Part shown: positions 1 to 7,800 of the stretch, one piece after another
How the letters are laid out: each line of letters begins with the position of its first letter
Position numbering within the stretch: the stretch's first letter is position 1
Source: Bacteriovorax sp. BSW11_IV
GTDB taxonomy: Bacteria; Bdellovibrionota; Bacteriovoracia; Bacteriovoracales; Bacteriovoracaceae
DNA: 64,000 nt
Assembly (NCBI RefSeq): GCF_000447755.1
Contig: NZ_AUNE01000043.1
Coordinates: 1-64,000 of the forward strand
Reading direction: 5' to 3'
Notes under the pieces: generated by a model
What the model was told of the DNA's origin: nothing
Database searches by the model: none
The model's input: only the letters and a program-made list of their open reading frames with translations
Position numbers and translations under genes: made by a program

Positions 1-362
1 TCTTCAACTTCATGGGGGTAGAGAAAATTAATCGGATGATTTTTATACGTGCTATGTTGATATTTAAATGGCAGCGTCTTTTTTACCAAGTAGCCAACTT
101 CTATTCCTCTATTGGAGTTACCTGTTTGAATAATCGGGTGGTATCGCCCTTCGAGGTAAATATCGTTGAAGTATTCAAGAGATTCAATTCCTCCAATCTC
201 TGTCAGCATATAAATATCGGCATCAATTTCAGTGATTGTTTTGGCCATCCATTTGATTTTATCAAGGGATTTATAAATTCCTGGATTAGGGGCATACTCA
301 CTTTTTACAATAAAGAAGTTTTCTAGATTAATCGTGCAAAATTTAATTTTAACAGCACTCAC
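1..362 (-). CDS. Endonuclease/exonuclease/phosphatase family protein, N-terminal part
   Basis: This is the first 120 codons of a gene that runs off the left edge. The reverse strand reads KIKFCTINLENFF, then DADIYMLTEIGG and a G-N-S-N-R-G-I stretch. This is the usual opening of the EEP fold (DNase I, exonuclease III, sphingomyelinase relatives), with the metal-binding Asn in the NLENFF strand and the Glu in TEIGG. The start is a GTG sharing one base with the stop codon of the upstream secreted-protein gene (TAGTG), which implies translational coupling. No signal peptide is visible. The substrate (nucleic acid or phosphoester) cannot be decided from this part. Confidence 0.75.
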   Translation of the reverse strand, partial: MSAVKIKFCTINLENFFIVKSEYAPNPGIYKSLDKIKWMAKTITEIDADIYMLTEIGGIESLEYFNDIYLEGRYHPIIQTGNSNRGIEVGYLVKKTLPFKYQHSTYKNHPINFLYPHEVE

Positions 363-1093
363 TAAGAACAGGCCTTTCCTACAATAAACGTTTCATATTT
401 TTTTGTTTTGTTATTCCACAGGGCCTTGCAATTAGAAAAGCGATAAAGATCTTTGTGCACGTGTTTATCGAAATAATCCTGGAGTTTTTTAGGACAGCTT
501 ATAAACTCTGAAAAATTTTGAGTTGATGGATTTTTTATCAAAGAATACTCATTCTTTTCATTAATTCTCATACCAAAGTAATGACCTTTTTCTTCGAGGA
601 GAAAAACCAAGTCGTTTCCATCTTTGTAAAGAGGGGTTTCATCTCTTGGAATGATATACTCTTTAACCTTATCCCCATTTTCCATATAAATTTTATGAAA
701 AAGAGTGTGGTCACCCTTTTTAAAGGGTGATTTTATAAAAGTTTCTGCCGTTCTGATTTCTTGACCTTCTTTATTATGTACTTCACATGGAGAGTTCCAC
801 GAAATGTAATCTTCTTTTGAAGAATTTTTATCATTCCAAATTTTTAGAGGAAAACCTATGGTCTTTGCCAAAGAGTTCATGGCCATTACAGTTGGGCGTG
901 TTTTAAAAAGATCTTCCCACGCCTTTCTCTTTTTTCCAAGCTCAGCTGTGCACTCTGAATTTGAAGGGCAACCCTCATTGAGATGGTCAAGCATATGGGG
1001 TTTAAAGTTCTTTTCCCAATCAATATCGTCCTGACCCATTATGGGCAGGGATAAATGAAAAAGGCAAATTGTAAGTAGTATTAGTTTATTCAT
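362..1093 (-). CDS. Secreted protein of unknown function
   Basis: A 243-residue protein with a signal peptide (MNKLILLTICLFHLSLPIMG) followed by a hydrophilic domain with several cysteines, one of them the penultimate residue. I do not recognise the family. The ATG at 1093 is preferred over an in-frame GTG nine bases upstream because AGGAG lies eight bases before it. The gene overlaps the downstream nuclease gene by one base, so the two are probably co-translated, and a secreted partner may mean the nuclease pathway acts on external substrate. That link is inference. Confidence 0.7.
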   Translation of the reverse strand: MNKLILLTICLFHLSLPIMGQDDIDWEKNFKPHMLDHLNEGCPSNSECTAELGKKRKAWEDLFKTRPTVMAMNSLAKTIGFPLKIWNDKNSSKEDYISWNSPCEVHNKEGQEIRTAETFIKSPFKKGDHTLFHKIYMENGDKVKEYIIPRDETPLYKDGNDLVFLLEEKGHYFGMRINEKNEYSLIKNPSTQNFSEFISCPKKLQDYFDKHVHKDLYRFSNCKALWNNKTKKYETFIVGKACS

Positions 1094-1146
1094 GAGGTTC
1101 ACTCCTAGAACGCTCTTTTATTTTAATGATTTTTTAAAATGAGGTC

Positions 1147-1180
1147 AAAAAAAAAGACCCTCTGGGGGGAGAGGGTCTTT
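1147..1180 (-). terminator. Rho-independent terminator after the 1203-2240 gene
   Basis: An 11-bp stem (AAAGACCCTCT at 1153-1163 with AGAGGGTCTTT at 1170-1180) is bordered by a run of nine A on the plus strand, which is a U tract for minus-strand transcription. Confidence 0.85.
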
Positions 1181-1202
1181 CTTACTTGGGGGGATTTATA
1201 TA

Positions 1203-2240
1203 TTAGCGAGTTGCTCCGCTATTATATCTTTTGTCGATTTCATTGAAGCGATCTTTTAGTCTTGTACTTGGCATATAACTGCTATTGTCTACGCCAGACT
1301 CTCTGCCAGATTCATCTTCGTCAAAAGAAACTTCTTTGTATCCGTAGCTACAGTATGAGTAGTTCACGCCTAGTTTCTTTCCGTTTTTACAATTTCTATC
1401 TTCATTGAAGACTTCTTCTTGGCCACGAGAGTCAGCTCTTTCGTTACCCATCATGAAGTTTCCAAAAAGTTCATTCAGTTCATGCTCTTTTTCATCTAGA
1501 AGAAGTCTTTGCTCGTTACCTAGCTCATCTTTGAAAGTTGATACTGTAACGATGTCATCTAGTTTATCTTCTTTGTATGAGTTTTTAATACACTCAATAG
1601 AATTGAATTTTAAAACGTGTGGTTTTCTAAATTCTTTTCTTTGGTCATAATCATCTTCATCATACTTAAATGGTGTTTTCTTATTGCCCATTTTGTACCA
1701 AATATCTTCGATAATAGTACCTTGTGCACTTAGCTTATCTGCTTCGTTACCCTTGTTGGCCTTCGCTTCAATAACAACTTGACCAGCTCTTTGATAACCG
1801 TTTTTCTTACAGAAATCATTTGCATCAGTAAGTCTAACAATTTTACTGTGACGATAACCTTTATCCTCTGATGCCCAAAGGTGTTCTACTTTTACGGCAA
1901 AAAGAGGGAGTCCATAATTATTGAGTTCTTTTGTGCCAAAGACTTTTGCTTGTCTTCCAGCAAGAACTTCTTTTTCGTGTGCATCTTTTTTACGGGCCTC
2001 TTCGCTTTCTTTATCGAAGGCCTGTGTTTTGCTTTGAAAACCTTTATAGGCAGATGACTTTTCTGCTTCTGGGTTGTCGGCCAAACAAGAGTTAAGAGCA
2101 TCTTTTTCAACAACAGTTAAATCATGAAAAGTTTTTCTTCCTCTGTCTTTGTAGGCCTCAATAACGTAGTCGCATTCCCCAGCAAAAGATGGAAGAGAAA
2201 AACTAATTGCCATTAGCGGTAATAAAATTTTTCTTTTCAT
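1203..2240 (-). CDS. Secreted, highly charged protein of unknown function
   Basis: A 345-residue protein. It starts at MKRKILLPLMAISFSLPSFAG, a clear signal peptide, with GGAG upstream. The frame stays open 63 bases further, but a sigma-54-type promoter lies in that stretch, so the inner ATG is the start. The mature part is rich in Lys, Glu and Asp with a few Cys and ends in a polar tail. I do not recognise the family. It is monocistronic, with its own terminator at 1147-1180. The alternative sigma promoter suggests expression under a specific life-cycle or stress signal. Confidence 0.8.
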   Translation of the reverse strand: MKRKILLPLMAISFSLPSFAGECDYVIEAYKDRGRKTFHDLTVVEKDALNSCLADNPEAEKSSAYKGFQSKTQAFDKESEEARKKDAHEKEVLAGRQAKVFGTKELNNYGLPLFAVKVEHLWASEDKGYRHSKIVRLTDANDFCKKNGYQRAGQVVIEAKANKGNEADKLSAQGTIIEDIWYKMGNKKTPFKYDEDDYDQRKEFRKPHVLKFNSIECIKNSYKEDKLDDIVTVSTFKDELGNEQRLLLDEKEHELNELFGNFMMGNERADSRGQEEVFNEDRNCKNGKKLGVNYSYCSYGYKEVSFDEDESGRESGVDNSSYMPSTRLKDRFNEIDKRYNSGATR

Positions 2241-2276
2241 AGTAATCTCCCGATTTCCAAGTTTGTGCTTTTTATT

Positions 2277-2294
2277 AAGCAAGCTTGGTGCCAA
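2277..2294 (-). promoter_or_regulatory. Sigma-54-type (-24/-12) promoter
   Basis: The minus strand reads TTGGCACCAAGCTTGCTT. The consensus is TGGCACG-N4-TTGCW; here only the seventh base differs, and GG (2292-2291) and GC (2280-2279) are exactly ten bases apart. The predicted start of transcription is near 2267, 27 bases before the ATG at 2240. No activator-binding repeat was identified. Confidence 0.65.
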
Positions 2295-2367
2295 GAATGG
2301 CAAGGAAGTGATTACTGTAATATTAGAGAGTTATAAGAGAGGGCGTGTCTAGTTTTTAGACACCTAC

Positions 2368-3192
2368 TTACTTTTTTACCATGATCGTTGCAAGTAAAAG
2401 CCCTACAAATTGAATGATTGTTGTTGTGGCACCTGTTGGTAGGTTGAATTTATTGGCCACGACAAGGCCAATAATGCCCGAAATAAGGCAAAATAAAGTC
2501 GAGACGATGAAGACTTGTTTAACACTTTTAGCGACCTTAAACGCAAAAACACCCGGTATGATGAGAAGGGTGTTTATGAGCACTGTTCCCGCAAGTTTTA
2601 CAGAGCTTACAATGATTAAAGAGACTAAGAGAAAGAAGGCATAGTGGAGAAGTTTTGTATTTAGGCCACTGACTTTTGCGCCTTCGCTATCAAAGGTAAA
2701 GTAAATCCACTTTTTGAAAAAGGGGACAATGGCAAGTCCTGTAATGGTCATGAGAATGGACAGGATAATCACATCGGCGCTTTCTAGCAGAAGGATATTA
2801 CCAAAGAGGTAATTCATAAGATTGTTGCCGTTATTAGTAAGTGATTGAAGGATAATCCCCAGGGCCATGGTTGTGGTGAAAAAGATTCCAATCATACTGT
2901 CGGCCGGCACATCTTCTTTGTAAGTTGTGTGGGCCAAAAAACAATTCAAAAGCAGTGTTATTGAAATAAGAGATAAAAAAACGCCAATTGGTCCTTGTGG
3001 ATTAAAAAGTCCAAAAGTAATCGTAAGACTTAAAAGAGTGGAATGCGAAATGGCCGAACCCATAAAGGCGTAGCGTTTAGCAACAAGAAGAGGAGATAAG
3101 AGTCCTGTGGCCAACGATAAGAGAATAGAGCCAATGAGGGCCCTCATTAAAAAATCAAATTGTAAAAAATCAGCTAGCGCCAAATCAAACAT
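2368..3192 (-). CDS. Metal ABC transporter permease, ZnuB/MntB family
   Basis: A 274-residue membrane protein of the ABC-3 family, rich in hydrophobic segments, with the family landmark GLLSPLLVAKRYAFMGSAIS near the N-terminus. It forms the inner-membrane channel for zinc or manganese uptake with the adjacent ATPase and binding protein. The start MFDLALADF is chosen because its ATG overlaps the stop of the ATPase gene by eight bases (ATGTTTGA), typical of coupled subunits. It is the last gene of the three-gene operon. Zinc is the likelier metal from the binding protein, but manganese cannot be excluded. Confidence 0.9.
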   Translation of the reverse strand: MFDLALADFLQFDFLMRALIGSILLSLATGLLSPLLVAKRYAFMGSAISHSTLLSLTITFGLFNPQGPIGVFLSLISITLLLNCFLAHTTYKEDVPADSMIGIFFTTTMALGIILQSLTNNGNNLMNYLFGNILLLESADVIILSILMTITGLAIVPFFKKWIYFTFDSEGAKVSGLNTKLLHYAFFLLVSLIIVSSVKLAGTVLINTLLIIPGVFAFKVAKSVKQVFIVSTLFCLISGIIGLVVANKFNLPTGATTTIIQFVGLLLATIMVKK

Positions 3193-3991
3193 CTTTTTTC
3201 TCTTTCTTAATAAAATCAACTTTACAGTTCAGTTCCCCAATTGTGCCTTCTTCATGGGGGTGAATCGTACATTGGTGATGCGGCGTTTGAGGGCCAGCTC
3301 CCAACTGCTCATGAATAATGAGGTGTTCCATTTCACAGTGATAAATGGATTCAATATGCTCTTTTCTTACGAGTTCTTTTTTATTGTGCCAGTGACCAGT
3401 TCTATTGAGACAAAGAATCTTGTCTGAGAAACGAAGCGTTTGGTTGATATTGTGATCAACGATAATTACGCTGGCACTGTGTTCTTCTTTAATCTCTGTA
3501 ATAAGCTTTAAAAGCTGGTCTTGGCCATTGCTATCTAGGCCATTTGTAGGCTCATCGAGAACAAGTATTTTTGGTCTTTCTAAATGGGCCTTGGCCAGCT
3601 GGATACGCTGCTTTTGACCTCCAGAGAGTTCTCTCACAAGAGAGTTGTAGTACTTTTCCATAGACACAAACTCAAGGGCGCCTCTTCTTTGCCTATCATC
3701 AAAATCACCTGCAAGGCTCAAATACTCTGAGACTGTTAGGGGAAGCGTGTTATTCAGTTTAGTGGTCTGAGGAACGTAAGACATTTTTGTACTATAGCGC
3801 TTGATCTCTCCCTCTGTAGGAGTGAGAAGACCTGTAATAATTTTTAAAAGAGTCGACTTCCCACCACCATTGGGACCTATGATTCCTAGCATTTCTTTTT
3901 CATGAACAGAAAAAGAAACATTCTTTAAGATTGTCTCATCTGGATGATAGTGGAAGCTGATATTTGTGGCCTCAATGAGTTTAGTTGTCAC
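3185..3991 (-). CDS. Metal ABC transporter ATP-binding protein, ZnuC-like
   Basis: A 268-residue ABC ATPase. Visible are Walker A GPNGGGKST, Q-loop SYVPQT, signature LSGGQKQR, Walker B ILVLDEPTNGLD and the switch His in IIVDHN. The C-terminal tail after residue about 215 is unusually rich in His and Cys (PHHQCTIHPHEEG), as in some zinc-transport ATPases, and may sense metal. The gene overlaps both neighbours (11 bases with the binding protein, 8 with the permease), so the three form one operon. It powers metal import from the cytoplasmic face. Confidence 0.92.
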   Translation of the reverse strand: MTTKLIEATNISFHYHPDETILKNVSFSVHEKEMLGIIGPNGGGKSTLLKIITGLLTPTEGEIKRYSTKMSYVPQTTKLNNTLPLTVSEYLSLAGDFDDRQRRGALEFVSMEKYYNSLVRELSGGQKQRIQLAKAHLERPKILVLDEPTNGLDSNGQDQLLKLITEIKEEHSASVIIVDHNINQTLRFSDKILCLNRTGHWHNKKELVRKEHIESIYHCEMEHLIIHEQLGAGPQTPHHQCTIHPHEEGTIGELNCKVDFIKKEKKDV

Positions 3992-4760
3992 TGAAGATTT
4001 CCTTTAAAAGGCTCTTTAAGGTTTGTCCTGGGGTTTCATAAAGCTCCCCAGTAGTGTTTAAATTTACTTTTTTATCGTCACTTTTTACATAAGATAAAAC
4101 AGTGGGCGGAATTTTTATTTGGTTTTCAACAATCCACAAACTTTTGCGACTCTTGGTCTTAAGGGCAATTTCTTTTAGAGTTTGCGCTGAGACTTCATGG
4201 GAGTGGTGTGAAGTTCTCGCGGCCACGATTTCAAGGCCTAGCTCACTGGCCAGTGGATAGAGGGCATCGTGGGTTACAACGAGAAGTCGCTTTTGAGCTT
4301 TTGAGAGTTCTTCAATTTTTAAATCGGAACAATTTTTATTTTCAATGGGAATTTGCCAAGATTGAAGTTTATTTCGAATGGAATCAATGGCCTCACATAG
4401 ACCTTTTTTATAGAGCCAAAAATGGGCGAGAGGCCCATCACTTTGGCCATTCATCTTTGGCAGGCCCAGCTCTAAGCTATCTTCAGTTTTTCTACTTACA
4501 AGAGCTCTTTCTATCCAAGGCACAAGGGCACGATTTGGCGTAATAAGATGCTTTGCTTTAACAAGAGTCTTTAACTCCTTAGCGCTGATTTCGTAATGAT
4601 GGGGGTCAGTTTCTTTTGGCAGTTCTAAAACTTCCAATGAAACTTTGGGTGCAAGATAGTGCACGATATTGCAAATCTGAGTGTGGTAACATGTTATCTG
4701 GGATTCTTTTGCCAAAGTGAATGCTGGCACAAGAAGCGCTAGTATAAATAAAGTTCTCAT
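3981..4760 (-). CDS. Periplasmic zinc/manganese-binding protein, ZnuA-like
   Basis: A 259-residue substrate-binding protein of the cluster A-I (TroA/ZnuA) family with a signal peptide (MRTLFILALLVPAFTLA). Likely metal ligands lie in DPHHYE, LAHFWLY, VTHDALYP and the TSHHSHE segment. The His/Asp-rich loop seen in many ZnuA proteins is missing, and the protein is shorter than usual. It is the first gene of the operon. Its own promoter lies at 4787-4814. No convincing Zur or Fur box was found. Confidence 0.88.
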   Translation of the reverse strand: MRTLFILALLVPAFTLAKESQITCYHTQICNIVHYLAPKVSLEVLELPKETDPHHYEISAKELKTLVKAKHLITPNRALVPWIERALVSRKTEDSLELGLPKMNGQSDGPLAHFWLYKKGLCEAIDSIRNKLQSWQIPIENKNCSDLKIEELSKAQKRLLVVTHDALYPLASELGLEIVAARTSHHSHEVSAQTLKEIALKTKSRKSLWIVENQIKIPPTVLSYVKSDDKKVNLNTTGELYETPGQTLKSLLKEIFSDN

Positions 4761-4786
4761 AGTATTCCTTTAATTTATTCTAACGC

Positions 4787-4814
4787 ATTATCTCTATTCT
4801 TTGCTATCCGTCAA
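4787..4814 (-). promoter_or_regulatory. Sigma-70-type promoter of the metal ABC operon
   Basis: The minus strand has -35 TTGACG (4814-4809), a 16-base spacer and -10 GATAAT (4792-4787), upstream of the binding-protein start at 4760. It sits in the short gap after the giant lipoprotein gene, so the operon need not depend on readthrough. Confidence 0.55.
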
Positions 4815-4822
4815 TTTTGACA

Positions 4823-7800
4823 CTACTTACAATAAATATGGTGACCCCAACGATAGCCTTGGAAGAAATATCCTGTACCTGTGGCCCTATTATCATCAGC
4901 GTCATCGGCAGAGTCAATAATCGAGTAGGTACGTACAGAGTTTGGATCAAAGCCTGAATCCTCTCCAATAAAACCACCGTTATTTGGTTGAGGTGAGAAG
5001 TCTCCAAAAGTCGCCCCATTTCTTGTTTTCCCACCAGAGTCATCATCAGATGTCACACCCTTGTCACAGTAGGCCTCTCCAAGAGCGCGGATTTTTGTGT
5101 ACACTTCTTGAGACAGTTTTGGTTCACCCGTTTCCATAATGAAGTCAGTGTCTACAAGACCACCACCTGGAGCATCTTCACCAGTTCCATCACCTGAAAT
5201 AAAGCGGTTAAAGTAAACCATTAGATCTGTTCCACTTGGGATTTTACAAGTCATTTTTCCATTGTCATCAGTTGTGGCATGGTTTGAACAACAGCCACTA
5301 GAACTTGTTGTTTCTTCACCCAATTCAATACAGCACATGAAGTCTTTATTTGAGAAAATCGCCTGCTGATTAATTCCAGAATCATCAACAACTCTATTTA
5401 GAGGATTGATTGTGTCATTTGTTGCAGCACCGTTACTTGTGACAAGTTGTCCGTAAATTTGTGACATAGAATTTGGATTACTTGAAGTTGCGTTGTAATC
5501 AAATGAGTTTGCTTCAAAATTTGCTCTATCATCCCATGCAAAAAGACCAGGTACAAGATTTTGAGGATCATCGTTACAGTAAACCGGCTCGTAAACCATT
5601 TGCGGAATACCAGCTAGTTCAAAGCGTGAAAGTTTCGTTGCATAATAGAGATCGTTACCTGGATCAAATGGTGTATTGGCCGGTGTTTTTGTTCCCGCAC
5701 TTTCAGAAACTAATCTTCTGTATGGCTTAAATTCAACAATTAGACCTGCATATTGATAGGATTCAGGAATATCTCCCAGACCCTCAAGAGTGCCTGTATC
5801 ACCAGCGTTTGCGTGAAGAACAAGGTAACCACTTTTATTTTCAAGGCACCATTCTTTTTCAGCAAGGTGATCTTTCGCTCTTGTAACAATAGTACATGAA
5901 GGGATATTTTCGTTAAATGTGATCTCAGCGATTTCATTATTATTAGAGTTATAATATTTCGCTCTAACTGATGTTATGGCCGCTCTATCAGCGATATAAT
6001 TTGGTAAGTAAACGCTTAGATCGTAATCAAATTCACTGTCTTCAAAGTAATTGAAAATCTTATCTGGAGCAGAGCCTGTTCTATATGGAGTAGGCATGTA
6101 CAGAACATCAGAAGAAAGATTATCAAATTGTGTCTCAGGGCTTGTGTCCAAAGTCGCTAGTGCCGTTGCGGCATTGGCGACAACAGTAGGTGGACTCAAT
6201 TCAAAACCAGCGGCCTTGCGAAGAGGTGTTTGAACACAGGCACCATTTTCAGATGGATACAGACAAATTTTTCCATAGTCTTTTTGGTAGTTCAATGTGC
6301 TGGCACCTGGTAGTGGTTCCTTATACAATGTATTGTTGTAGTTTAGACATTGTAGTGATTCGACATTGATATTTAGTGCACGTTTTTTATTCCAATTATT
6401 TGTTCCATCGGCAAATTTACGAACCCATCCGCCACCGCAACAAGTTCTTTTTGCAGTATCATTAAAAGTCTTCCACTGAAAAGCATTTGGAACTTGATTC
6501 TGTGCCACTCTTGGCGCTGTTGCTATAGGTGTTGAACTTACTGGCGCAGCATTTGTTGGCGAGGCCACAGTATAGCGAGAATAGCGTCCATTGGCGGCCG
6601 TATTGTTATAAGGAAAGCTTGTTACATTTAGAATTTGATTATTTTCATTTCCATCTAAATGAGTTCCCTCTGTGTACATTGTGATTGTTTTACCAACTTC
6701 ACGGCAACAACGATTTTGTGTTAGATCCCACGAATTTGCTTCAGTTGAACCAAAGATTGGTTTTGGTTTTCCTTGACTACAAACGAGATCTTCACTCCAA
6801 AAGCGATACTCTGCTTCAGTATTTCCAAAGTCTGATTGCGCTAAAAATAGAGCAGAGTTCTTATGTACTTTATTTGGTGAACAGTCTAGGTCTGTATGAC
6901 AAACTGAACCGGCCCTTCTAAAACATGCATCCTTAGCAAATTTAACAGTTGTAAGCTCAGCTAATACTGGAAGCGCCCTGGCCTCAATATCATCAAAAGA
7001 TGAAAGTCCATTTGGTCTTACGGACTCTACACCACACATATTTTGTGAGTGTCTGTTGAGAATATCAGTTGCTGTTTGAGTCTTCACATAATTGCCATCA
7101 TCATCAAAGGCAGGACAAGTCTGCACGCGCGCAATAGGGTCTAAATTAGAGCTATTACATGAGGCGATCTGATTGATATAATCCGTTCTCTTAAGCAGGT
7201 CATTGCTTCTGTGTTGATCAGCTGGATCGAGGGCCAAGGCCTTACCTGGACGACAGAGTCCAAAATCTTGCGCTCCTGCACTTGCTGTATTTTTTCCAAA
7301 GAAGAGGGCAGCATTGTAAGTGATATTTGTAATGACTTTACTGTCAAGAATTCCATCACCAGTTCCACCAACATAACTACTTGGGCGACCTAGTACATCG
7401 GCCTCTTGTCCATAAAGAATATTTGAAAGTGAACTTGGTGCTCTGATCACTTCTTTATTAAAGTTGTTATCATTTAGTCCAGCACAGTAGAAGTTTGGTG
7501 CACAAGTGAAAAGCTTTTGTGTATTAGCATTTGTTAGGTCTGATGTTGGCGTCAGCTTACAAACTGAACCAGCACCTCTATAGACACATCTTTTCTTATT
7601 CGTCGTTTGAAAGCCGTCAAAGATAATGCTAGCAAACGTTGCATCTGCAGATTCATCGTTTAACTTTTCATCCGCACTTGTTGAAAACTTAGGCAAATAA
7701 GTTTTATAACTTCCAACATCGGCACACGTGTATTCCCAACCAAGTTGAGTCACGCAATCGGCATCAACATTACATTGGTGGAAACGCTGACAAGTGGCCC

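Noticed and set aside
12-326. Plus-strand open frame of 104 codons at the left edge
   Set aside because: It is antisense to the partial EEP nuclease, whose reverse-strand translation shows clear family motifs.
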